The notes: generated from the sequence alone by a model not told the origin. Shown: positions 1 through 6,253, counted from the stretch's first letter. The stretch: 6,973 nucleotides of DNA from Chloroflexota bacterium (GCA_029265085.1 JAJUJY010000200.1:1-6973); one strand, 5' to 3'. A program made the numbers and translations.

Positions 1-1796
1 GGTTCCAAGTATTCAATAACCAATCCACCCCGGCAGATCCCATCGCCAACATCGAACCCACAGCTTTTCCAACCACTGAAGTTAATCCTGAAGACTTATC
101 CATGATTCAGGTCAGTCCTGCCCCCGTCCTCTCGGTGGAATCGGATCCTGCTGCAAATCCAGGTTTCATCGTCCTGGCCATGAGCGATGGGCAGTATATC
201 CATTTATTCGCCTATCATCCGGAAACCCTTCCGCTCACCCGTCTGACAAATTCCAACTGGGACGATATTCATCCAGCTGTTACAGTAGATGGGACAAAAC
301 TCGCATTTAGCTCTCACCGGAATGGGTTTTGGGATATCTATGTAATGGATTTGACCAACGGCAATCTGACCCAGGTTACCAATTCACCGGAATATGACGG
401 TTCGCCATCCTGGTCGCCAGATGGACAATGGTTGGCGTATGAAAGCTACATTGACGGTCAGATGGACATATTTATCCAAAATTTGGCGGATCTTTCTCAG
501 CCGCGCATTCCTCTGACCAACCATCCGGCCAATGATTACTCTCCCAATTGGTCTCCGGAAGGACGAGAGATCGCCTTTGTCTCAACCCGCACAGGCGAAG
601 AAGAAATATGGACGGCCGGGTTAGACAGGATTGACGATCGCTTTAGAAACATTTCCCAAAACTCTGGCCGGCCTGATACGCACCCCGCCTGGTCTCCAGA
701 CGGCCGCTACCTGGCCTGGAGCGCTCCAGAAAATCAAACGCAAGAAATATGGGTCTGGGATTCTCAATCGCCATCAAATATACCAGTTTCAGCCGGAAGC
801 GGTAGCTGGCCGGCTTGGAGTCCAACTGGAAATTCAATATTGAGCGGAATCCAAACCGCCAATGAATCTGCGCTTACCGCGTATGAGAACAATACGTACC
901 GGCTGGCTTTTCCGCTCACCAAACTCCCCGGAGCAACCTGGGGATTAGACTGGAAAAATGGACGCTTTCCTGAATTGATCCCACCGTATTTTGTTGAGAA
1001 CAAACCAGCGGAATTTTCCCCTTTATACGCGCGGGCATTGTCGGTATCCGATGTTTCACCAGCCGGACGCTACGCCATGGTTGAAATACCGGATATCACC
1101 GTCCCGTATCCCTATTTGCACGATCAGGCGGACGAGGCGTTTAAAGCATTGCGTGAAGAAGTTGCCCGCCAATCCGGTTGGGATTTCTTATCCAGCCTGG
1201 AAAATGCTTATCTCCCTATCACAGAACCACCGTATCCAGGTTCAGTGGACGAGTGGTTGTTTACCGGCCGAGCCTTTGCAGTAAACCCAATCACAATCCA
1301 GGCCGGATGGATGACGATTGTTCGAGAAGATTACGCAGGCCAAACCTACTGGCGGGTGTATATAAAAACAAGGTACCAGGACGGATCACAAGGTTTACCA
1401 TTAATGACCCGCCCTTGGGATTTGGATGCGCGCTTTCAAAGCGACCCTACTGCCTTTGAAGAGGGTGGTAAATTTTCCGATATTCCCGCGGGATATTGGA
1501 TTGATTTTACTGAATTAGCAGCGCGGTTTGGCTGGGAAAGACCTCCTGCTTTAATAAATTGGCGTACTTATTATCAAGCCGCACGGTTTAACCAATTTCT
1601 GATGAGCGATCAGCTCGGATGGCAGGCAGCAATGGCACAATTTTATCCCCCTGAAGCCATAAAAGTTCCCACGGCCATCCCGACCTTTACGGTGACTCCA
1701 ACCTTCACACCGACCCCCAGGACAGTCCGCAGTGCAACCCCTCAACCTGCGCCAACCAACCAGCCATCCACAGTCAGCGGAACGCCAACGCCATGA
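1..1796 (+). CDS. TolB/PD40-type beta-propeller exported protein with an unassigned C-terminal domain (5' end missing)
   Basis: The reading frame is open to the left edge (first full codon at 3), so the N-terminus, presumably with a signal peptide, lies outside. The ATG at 102 is only an internal Met, because the preceding in-frame residues are a Thr/Pro/Asn-rich linker like those seen elsewhere in the window. Counting from that Met, five PD40-like blade motifs are visible: TVDGTKLAF (61-69), SPDGQWLAY (105-113), SPEGREIAF (151-159), SPDGRYLAW (198-206) and a degenerate SPTGNSILS (240-248). Such propellers usually bind proteins or ligands in the periplasm or on the cell surface. Residues about 290-520 form a Trp/Tyr-rich globular region I cannot assign. 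Residues 521-564 are a Thr/Pro-rich tail. The stop overlaps the next start as ATGA, so it is probably co-translated with the M23 lipoprotein. Propeller call firm; exact role unknown. Confidence 0.9.
   Translation, partial: FQVFNNQSTPADPIANIEPTAFPTTEVNPEDLSMIQVSPAPVLSVESDPAANPGFIVLAMSDGQYIHLFAYHPETLPLTRLTNSNWDDIHPAVTVDGTKLAFSSHRNGFWDIYVMDLTNGNLTQVTNSPEYDGSPSWSPDGQWLAYESYIDGQMDIFIQNLADLSQPRIPLTNHPANDYSPNWSPEGREIAFVSTRTGEEEIWTAGLDRIDDRFRNISQNSGRPDTHPAWSPDGRYLAWSAPENQTQEIWVWDSQSPSNIPVSAGSGSWPAWSPTGNSILSGIQTANESALTAYENNTYRLAFPLTKLPGATWGLDWKNGRFPELIPPYFVENKPAEFSPLYARALSVSDVSPAGRYAMVEIPDITVPYPYLHDQADEAFKALREEVARQSGWDFLSSLENAYLPITEPPYPGSVDEWLFTGRAFAVNPITIQAGWMTIVREDYAGQTYWRVYIKTRYQDGSQGLPLMTRPWDLDARFQSDPTAFEEGGKFSDIPAGYWIDFTELAARFGWERPPALINWRTYYQAARFNQFLMSDQLGWQAAMAQFYPPEAIKVPTAIPTFTVTPTFTPTPRTVRSATPQPAPTNQPSTVSGTPTP
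1662..1793 (+). repeat. Thr/Pro-rich low-complexity coding segment (C-terminal tail of propeller protein)
   Basis: This encodes a disordered tail with repeated TPTFTPTP-like units and no hydrophobic anchor after it. Such segments are probably wall-spanning spacers. The DNA repeat is imperfect and is driven by ACC/ACN and CCN codons; it is not a true tandem array. Confidence 0.55.
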
Positions 1797-2896
1797 AGCA
1801 GCTGCCAACCGTTCTTTTTTGCCTGGCTGCTCTTTTGGCGGTGTCGCTCGCCGGCTGCAGCGTTCAGCAAAGCGTACAGCCGGTTATTGAACGCATCTTA
1901 CCGCAATCAAATGCTGCTGCGCAAGAAGAACCGCCCTCAAAACCATTCTTAGGAGAAAATCTCCAAAAAGGATCTCAGTTCTCAGCGGAAGAACCTCTTC
2001 GATTTACCTTTCCAACCCCTGCTCCATTACCGGTATCGGTCTGGCGGCCTCCGCTGTACGATACTCCATGGGCACTCAATCCCAATGATCATTTTTACTT
2101 CACGCGCCCAATTGCTGCCGATGAAGTCAACTGGCCGCTGGCGAATTATCGCTATGGAGATTTTTTCCCCGACACAGACATTGTTCACACTGGGATTGAT
2201 ATTGACGCAGCCCGCGGCACGCCCGTTATAGCGGCAGGTGCAGGAAAGGTCATCTGGTCTGGTCTTGGCTTGTATCGTGGTAAGGATAATCCGGATGACC
2301 CATACGGCCTGGCCGTAGTAATCAAACATGATTTTGGCTATAAAGGCCGGATCTTATACACTGTCTATGCGCATATGGATGAAATTTTCGTCCAGTATGG
2401 TGATTATGTGAAAGCCGGTGATCCTTTAGGAGTAGTTGGAAATACCGGTTTTACTACCGGCCCTCACCTTCACTTTGAAGTTCGACTGGAAACCAACAGC
2501 TTTTTTGTGACCCGTAATCCCGAGTTATGGTTAGCCCCACCACAAGGCTGGGGAGTATTGGTTGGCCGACTTTTAAAATCAGATGGCTCGCCCCTTCAAC
2601 GCATTGATGTGCAGGTGCGCTCTAAAGAAACCGGGCAAATTTGGGAAGTCCGGACTTATGGTCCTTTGAGCGTGAACAGTGATGATTATTACAAAGAAAA
2701 CATGGTTTTAAGTGATCTCCCATCCGGGGCGTATGTGATCTCTTTTACGTACCAGGAAACCAGGTATCAAACTGAGGCGGCCATTCAAGCTGGGGCTATC
2801 AGCTATATCAATTTTCGCCAGGGACGCGGTTTTAACGCCAATCTCCCCTCTTCTCAGGAAGATACCAGTTTTATTCCTTCCAGCACCAGCCCTTGA
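1793..2896 (+). CDS. Lipoprotein M23 family metallopeptidase (LytM-type endopeptidase) with a C-terminal beta-sandwich domain
   Basis: The 367-residue protein begins with a lipoprotein signal peptide (Lys2, hydrophobic 7-20, lipobox LAGC with Cys22), so it should be lipid-anchored outside the membrane. After a spacer (23-80), the M23 domain spans about 95-250. Its HTGID motif gives zinc ligands His132 and Asp136, YAHM gives His194, and HLHFEV gives catalytic His225 and zinc ligand His227. The full set suggests an active enzyme; M23 peptidases cut peptide cross-links of peptidoglycan. Residues about 253-342 (VGRLLKSDGSPLQ to SDLPSGAYVISF) look like a carboxypeptidase-regulatory-like beta-sandwich, probably for binding. 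The ATG overlaps the upstream TGA (ATGA); only a weak AGCGGA lies 11 nt before it, which favours translational coupling to the propeller gene. The substrate in this lineage is inferred; cell walls of Chloroflexota vary. Confidence 0.93.
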   Translation: MKQLPTVLFCLAALLAVSLAGCSVQQSVQPVIERILPQSNAAAQEEPPSKPFLGENLQKGSQFSAEEPLRFTFPTPAPLPVSVWRPPLYDTPWALNPNDHFYFTRPIAADEVNWPLANYRYGDFFPDTDIVHTGIDIDAARGTPVIAAGAGKVIWSGLGLYRGKDNPDDPYGLAVVIKHDFGYKGRILYTVYAHMDEIFVQYGDYVKAGDPLGVVGNTGFTTGPHLHFEVRLETNSFFVTRNPELWLAPPQGWGVLVGRLLKSDGSPLQRIDVQVRSKETGQIWEVRTYGPLSVNSDDYYKENMVLSDLPSGAYVISFTYQETRYQTEAAIQAGAISYINFRQGRGFNANLPSSQEDTSFIPSSTSP

Positions 2897-2913
2897 CATT
2901 TTGTTCAAGCCGG

Positions 2914-2941
2914 TTGAAAATTGCGGATTGGTTTGTATGAT
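2914..2941 (+). promoter_or_regulatory. Putative sigma-70-type promoter for the Ig-like lipoprotein gene (and probably queG)
   Basis: TTGAAA (2914-2919) and TATGAT (2936-2941) are separated by 16 bp, each one mismatch from consensus. The predicted transcript start is near 2948, about 28 nt before the start codon. A small dyad, TTCAA-5 nt-TTGAA (2904-2918), overlaps the -35 box and could be an operator, but it is short. The call comes from sequence match only. Confidence 0.5.
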
Positions 2942-2961
2942 AAAGTAAGCACGATATTTAT

Positions 2962-2967
2962 GGAGGA
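2962..2967 (+). promoter_or_regulatory. Strong Shine-Dalgarno for the Ig-like lipoprotein gene
   Basis: GGAGGA lies 8 nt before the ATG at 2976, an ideal spacing that fixes that start. It is much stronger than the sequences in front of the M23 gene and queG, which suggests this lipoprotein is made in larger amounts than its neighbours. Confidence 0.7.
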
Positions 2968-2975
2968 AACATTTC

Positions 2976-3641
2976 ATGTCAGGTAAGAAAAATATTGCCG
3001 GAGCGATTCTTGTAATCACAATCCTGAGCATCGGATTGTCAGCTTGCCAACCGGCTGCAAAAACCCCAACCATTGACCCCGTCATGGTTTACACACAGGC
3101 TGCACAGACTGTTCAGGCAGGTTTAACCCAAACTGCGGCATTACTGCCAACATCAACACCTACGGAAACACCGCAGCCCACAGCCACCCTGGAACCAACG
3201 GTTGCCGCGACTCCCACATCCGCAGTTTCACCAACCAACACCCTGGCCCCAACTGCAGCTCGGCCAGTGGTAGCGGATAAAGCGGAATGGATCGGCCAAA
3301 ATCCGGCAGATGGCACAACCATGCTTCCCGGCCAGGATTTTAACTTGACCTGGACGGTGAAAAATACGGGTACCACCACCTGGACCAAAGATTACCAGGT
3401 ACGTTTTTACCTCTCCGATCAGGCACTGCGCTTCCTCGCCTCGGACATCAAATTCCCGAAAGAAGTGAAACCAGGCGAATCGGTTGATTTGACTCTGCCA
3501 ACAATGGAAGCCCCCAAAAAGTCTGGTGAATATACAACCATTTGGGTATTATCTACAGATCAGGGTGTTAATTTCTATCAGGTCACTCTGACGATTAAAG
3601 TTGCTGGTTCAAACGATCCGACCGTAACCCCAACCCCGTAA
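2976..3641 (+). CDS. Small lipoprotein with an NBR1-type Ig-like domain
   Basis: The 221-residue protein has a lipoprotein signal (Lys4, Lys5, hydrophobic 8-22, lipobox LSAC with Cys24), so it should be lipid-anchored on the outer face of the membrane. Residues 25-56 are a short Ala/Gln-rich stretch and 58-97 a Thr/Pro-rich spacer. Residues about 100-209 match the Ig-like domain named after NBR1 ('next to BRCA1'): the LPGQDFNLTWTVKNTGTTTW core, a FYLSDQ strand, VKPGESVDLTLPTMEAPKKSGEY, then a closing strand TLTIKV. In bacteria this domain is common in exported Chloroflexota proteins and is thought to mediate binding; no catalytic residues are expected. A short TPTP tail ends it. It has its own promoter and Shine-Dalgarno, and queG follows after 5 nt. 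Domain identification is confident; ligand and role are unknown. Confidence 0.92.
   Translation: MSGKKNIAGAILVITILSIGLSACQPAAKTPTIDPVMVYTQAAQTVQAGLTQTAALLPTSTPTETPQPTATLEPTVAATPTSAVSPTNTLAPTAARPVVADKAEWIGQNPADGTTMLPGQDFNLTWTVKNTGTTTWTKDYQVRFYLSDQALRFLASDIKFPKEVKPGESVDLTLPTMEAPKKSGEYTTIWVLSTDQGVNFYQVTLTIKVAGSNDPTVTPTP
3147..3266 (+). repeat. Thr/Pro-rich spacer-coding segment in the Ig-like lipoprotein
   Basis: Residues 58-97 alternate Pro, Thr, Ala and Ser (TSTPTETPQPTATLEP and similar). The segment separates the lipid anchor from the Ig-like domain and probably extends the domain away from the membrane. It resembles, but does not copy, the segments at 1662-1793 and 6751-6870. Confidence 0.55.
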
Positions 3642-3646
3642 TTTAA

Positions 3647-4852
3647 ATGGACGATCAGGCCAAACGAGGATCAATATCTTCAGCGGCCTTGAAGCAAGAA
3701 CTTCAAGCCGAGGCATTCCGCCTCGGCTTTACGCTTTTTGGCGTCACAACCCCTTCCCCATCGCAGCACATTGAAAAGTACCTTCAATGGCTTGCAGAAG
3801 GGAATCATGGCAGCATGGCATATTTGGCAGCTGAAAATGCGCTTACAAAGAGAGCTAATCCGCAATGGATCATGCCGGAGGCGCAAAGTATTATCGTCCT
3901 TGGAACTCCTTATCCCGCTTTTAGACACAAAACATTACCGGGCGAAATGGAATATGGCCTGGTTGCTGCTTACGTCCAGGATCAGGATTATCACCTGGTC
4001 ATACCTCCCAAAATTATCAATCTGGTGCATTTCCTGGAAGAACGAATTAATCAAACCATTCAATATAAAATCTATACGGATACAGGACCCATTTTGGAGC
4101 GGGAACTTGCCCAAAAAGCAGGCCTCGGCTGGATTGGAAAAAACACCTGTTTGATCTCTCCAGGGCAAGGCTCAATGTTCTTATTAGCCGAGGTCTTTCT
4201 GGATGTTTTGATTGATCCCAACCAGCCCTTCACAGCAGATCGCTGCGGAAAATGCGAACGATGTATCCAGGCTTGCCCAACACAATGCATCCTTTCCAAT
4301 CGGACAATTGATGCCCGCAAGTGCATCTCCTACCTGACGATTGAAAATAAAGGCGAAATTTCCCCTGCGCTGCGGGAAAAAATAGGTCAATGGGCGTTTG
4401 GATGCGATATTTGCCAGCAGGTTTGCCCCTGGAATCAAAAACGGATTGATTCACTCCAAGAAACTTTTTCGCCCAGCGATTCATCCCGGTATTACGTAAA
4501 TATTGCCAAAGAAATTACCATCCACCCATCTGAATTTAAAGACAAATTTAAAATCAGTCCAATTTTGCGTGCGAAATATCGTGGATATGTTCGAAATCTC
4601 GCGGTTATTGCAGGAAATACGAAAAATGAATCGTTCATTATTCATTTAGCAAATTTATTATCTGGCTCCAATGAACCGCTGGTTCGCGCTCATGCTGCCT
4701 GGGCATTGGGACAAATTGGTTCGGTCAAAGCGCTCCAATTTTTATCAACAGCACTTCACCACGAACCAGAGTCTTTGGTATTACAAGAAATCTCCCGAGC
4801 AATTGAAGTTCTACAAAATCAAGGCAGCCATACCGGCAGGGCTGCATCCTGA
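3647..4852 (+). CDS. queG: Epoxyqueuosine reductase QueG (cobalamin and 4Fe-4S dependent)
   Basis: QueG catalyses the last step of queuosine synthesis, reducing epoxyqueuosine to queuosine in the wobble base of GUN-anticodon tRNAs in the cytoplasm. Family hallmarks are present: the N-terminal AEAFRLGFTLFGV segment (21-33), TDTGPILERELAQKAGLGWIG (144-164) containing Asp145 at the conserved catalytic Asp position, and a double ferredoxin motif, CGKCERCIQACP (Cys200, 203, 206, 210) and CDICQQVCPWN (Cys253, 256, 260), with Cys226 in the CISYLTIE segment. Residues about 310-390 form HEAT-like helices that bind tRNA in known structures. The 401-residue length is close to the family norm (E. coli about 379). 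An in-frame TAA at 3644-3646 bars an earlier start. There is no Shine-Dalgarno, and the previous stop is 5 nt away, so translational coupling is likely. A terminator-like hairpin lies in codons 20-28, and the 3' end overlaps the opposite gene by 34 bp. Confidence 0.96.
   Translation: MDDQAKRGSISSAALKQELQAEAFRLGFTLFGVTTPSPSQHIEKYLQWLAEGNHGSMAYLAAENALTKRANPQWIMPEAQSIIVLGTPYPAFRHKTLPGEMEYGLVAAYVQDQDYHLVIPPKIINLVHFLEERINQTIQYKIYTDTGPILERELAQKAGLGWIGKNTCLISPGQGSMFLLAEVFLDVLIDPNQPFTADRCGKCERCIQACPTQCILSNRTIDARKCISYLTIENKGEISPALREKIGQWAFGCDICQQVCPWNQKRIDSLQETFSPSDSSRYYVNIAKEITIHPSEFKDKFKISPILRAKYRGYVRNLAVIAGNTKNESFIIHLANLLSGSNEPLVRAHAAWALGQIGSVKALQFLSTALHHEPESLVLQEISRAIEVLQNQGSHTGRAAS
3705..3739 (+). 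terminator. Terminator-like hairpin inside the 5' end of queG (possible attenuator)
   Basis: AAGCCGAGGC (3705-3714), a 5-nt loop ATTCC, and GCCTCGGCTT (3720-3729) form a perfect 10-bp stem. It is followed by T, ACGC and a run of five T (3735-3739). The stem begins 63 nt after the stop of the Ig-like lipoprotein gene, a normal distance for an intrinsic terminator, yet it lies in queG codons 20-28. The T-run is displaced from the stem, which weakens it. The pairing may also arise by chance from codons for the conserved AEAFRLGF segment. Confidence 0.35.
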
Positions 4853-6180
4853 ACAAGCACTGTAACCTCGCCCGTTGTTTTATTCCAAAGCGCGATTTCC
4901 GGCAAACTATTCGAATTACCCAGCTCGATTTGCTGGAAGACAACCCGTTTCCCTGATGGATCCCAGCGGTAATGCGCGTGATTCTTCATCACATCGAGTG
5001 CAACAGGTATCATCTCCGTACCATCGATACGCATCTGATACAGTTGTTTGCCCACCGGCCCAACCGGATTCCTCCATCCAACCAGATAATACGCTCCATC
5101 AGGAGATACCATCGGAACACTATAATCCAAATCGGAATGGGTGCCAGCCAAAAATTCTGGAGATATTTCCTGGTCAAATCTGACATGATAGAGGTTAACA
5201 TTTTGTTCCAAAGCGGCTGGGTCAACCACACCAAAAATCATTCCCTGCCCCCCATCGATCCAACTCCCCATCCCCTCCCAAAATGTTGGGACGAAGATAG
5301 TCTGCCCGGTTTGCCAATCAAACACCTGGATTGCATGATTATTCCGGTCGTAAAACGCCAACCGCCTTCCATCGGGTGACCAGGATGGGAGGTTTCCAAC
5401 TTGATCCATGTTCCGAAAAAGTGGTTCGGTTTCTCCGGATTCGGATTGGACTAACCAAATTCTTTGCGCAGATTGATTTTTAGACAGCTCAATTCGGCTA
5501 TACGCTATCGTTTCTCCGTTTGGCGACCACACAGCTTCCGCGCAACGATCTTTACCGCATTGAACCAATATTTTTGATGTTCCTCCACTGGAAGACACCA
5601 AAAACAAATCCAGCCCGCCAAATTCATTTACAGCTGAATATACAATTGCTTCACCAGAAGGTTTTGGCGCAAAATCATTCACCTTGCCCTGAGTGAAGGT
5701 TAATTGTGTTTTCTTTTGTGTTTCCGGATCAATGCTCCAAATTTCCGGTTGGCTGAGCGGATTTGCAAGATAGATTACGTTTGCCGGGCGGATAGGGATA
5801 ATCCAGCGATATTCTCGGTTTATTTTTCGTCCATCGCTTGTTTCAGACCCAGACCGCAAAGAAAGTGTCACTTGATCCAGGCCAGCCAGGCTATCTAGAG
5901 GCCAAAACTCGGCTTTCCGCCTTTCCCAACGCCATTCGCCGGCTATTGTCGGGATCAATTCAAAGCGGCTAATTACTCCTTCCGCATCCATTTCTTCGGG
6001 AAATTCAATGATGATTGGGCCATATGCGCCAAACCCACGGGGATTATCCATGCGTAAAATGGGTTTTAGGCGGCTGCCCCCCAGATCGACAACCCAAAAA
6101 ATAAAAAAGCCCAGGAGGATGAGCGCCAAAAGGATTTTTGAATATCGCCCTGATTTCAGCTGAAAACCATTTTTTTTCAT
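4819..6180 (-). CDS. Membrane-anchored protein with an SbsA-type Ig-like domain and a TolB/PD40 beta-propeller
   Basis: The 453-residue protein has a basic N-terminus (Lys2, Lys3, Lys9, Arg12, Lys15) and one hydrophobic helix (about 16-32) without a lipobox, so it is probably an N-terminal anchor with the rest outside. Residues about 52-131 (GPIIIEFPEEMDAEGVISRF ... EFWPLDSLAGLDQVTLSL ... REYRWIIPI) match the SbsA/Big_5 Ig-like fold. From about 135 a propeller follows, with blade motifs KPSGEAIVYS (173-182), SPNGETIAYS (219-228), SPDGRRLAFY (268-277), SPDGAYYLVG (359-368) and DPSGKRVVFQ (407-416). Cys208 and Cys213 could pair. It is probably a surface binding or sensing module; no enzyme motif is seen. 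An in-frame TAG at 6183-6181 fixes ATG at 6180 as the earliest start. AAGG sits 7 nt before it (6191-6188), with a second AAGG at 6198-6195. A run of eight A follows the start. The 3' end overlaps queG. Confidence 0.92.
   Translation of the reverse strand: MKKNGFQLKSGRYSKILLALILLGFFIFWVVDLGGSRLKPILRMDNPRGFGAYGPIIIEFPEEMDAEGVISRFELIPTIAGEWRWERRKAEFWPLDSLAGLDQVTLSLRSGSETSDGRKINREYRWIIPIRPANVIYLANPLSQPEIWSIDPETQKKTQLTFTQGKVNDFAPKPSGEAIVYSAVNEFGGLDLFLVSSSGGTSKILVQCGKDRCAEAVWSPNGETIAYSRIELSKNQSAQRIWLVQSESGETEPLFRNMDQVGNLPSWSPDGRRLAFYDRNNHAIQVFDWQTGQTIFVPTFWEGMGSWIDGGQGMIFGVVDPAALEQNVNLYHVRFDQEISPEFLAGTHSDLDYSVPMVSPDGAYYLVGWRNPVGPVGKQLYQMRIDGTEMIPVALDVMKNHAHYRWDPSGKRVVFQQIELGNSNSLPEIALWNKTTGEVTVLVQDAALPVWLP
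4824..4845. repeat. Inverted repeat within the convergent gene overlap (possible weak terminator)
   Basis: GCAGCC (4824-4829) and GGCTGC (4840-4845) can form a 6-bp GC-rich stem with a 10-nt loop. It lies wholly inside the 34 bp shared by the 3' ends of queG and the opposite propeller gene. On the minus strand it is followed by CTTGATTTTG, a poor U-tract; on the plus strand there is none. No better terminator is visible for either gene nearby. Confidence 0.3.
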
Positions 6181-6218
6181 CTATGAACCTTATTCCTTAC
6201 CATTAATTCGATGTTCAT
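6177..6218 (-). other. Possible 13-codon upstream ORF ending in the ATGA of the SbsA-Ig/propeller gene
   Basis: ATG at 6218-6216 opens a frame coding for MNIELMVRNKVHR and stops at TGA 6179-6177, overlapping the downstream ATG (6180-6178) as ATGA. Its ATG falls at the transcript start predicted from the TATAAT at 6229-6224, so it would be translated leaderless. It is short enough to arise by chance and has no regulatory residue pattern. Confidence 0.13.
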
Positions 6219-6220
6219 AG
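6181..6220 (-). promoter_or_regulatory. Leader inverted repeat enclosing the ribosome-binding region of the SbsA-Ig/propeller gene
   Basis: CTATGAAC (6181-6188) and GTTCATAG (6213-6220) are perfect 8-bp inverted repeats 24 nt apart. In the minus-strand transcript the stem would end directly before the ATG at 6180 and enclose both AAGG motifs (6191-6188, partly paired, and 6198-6195), so it could limit ribosome access. The stem is AT-rich. If transcription starts near 6217, only about 6 of its base pairs remain. Confidence 0.28.
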
Positions 6221-6223
6221 AAA

Positions 6224-6253
6224 ATTATACCCAAATAATAAAACGGCTGTTCT
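6224..6253 (-). promoter_or_regulatory. Putative promoter for the SbsA-Ig/propeller gene
   Basis: The minus strand reads a perfect TATAAT at 6229-6224, placing the transcript start near 6217 and giving a leader of about 37 nt. The -35 is poor: AGAACA (6253-6248) at 18-bp spacing matches 3 of 6 positions and lies in the arm of the upstream gene's terminator. The position just after that terminator supports a separate promoter, but the weak -35 leaves it unproven. Confidence 0.45.

Noticed and set aside
102..104. ATG 102 as the true start of the first propeller gene
   Set aside because: The frame is open all the way to the left edge, and the upstream residues read as a normal Thr/Pro/Asn linker. 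A start here would leave an exported-type protein with no signal peptide.
1484..1493. 10-bp palindrome TCCCGCGGGA
   Set aside because: It lies in the middle of a coding region with no flanking symmetry and is short enough to occur by chance.
1185..1661. Active D,D-carboxypeptidase (M15/VanY) domain
   Set aside because: The W..GRAFAV stretch is only suggestive. The His/Asp zinc motif and the later His pair of active M15 enzymes are missing, so no peptidase function was assigned.
1551..1808. Antisense open frames, such as the one opposite the end of the propeller gene and the start of the M23 gene
   Set aside because: They mirror well-supported genes, have no ribosome site, and their translations are biased in composition (Trp/Arg/Gly-rich) as expected for the complement of Thr/Pro codons.
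4852..4879. AACAA ... TTGTT inverted repeat after the queG stop as its terminator
   Set aside because: The stem is only 5 bp with a long loop and weak pairing, and it lies in the coding part of the opposite gene.
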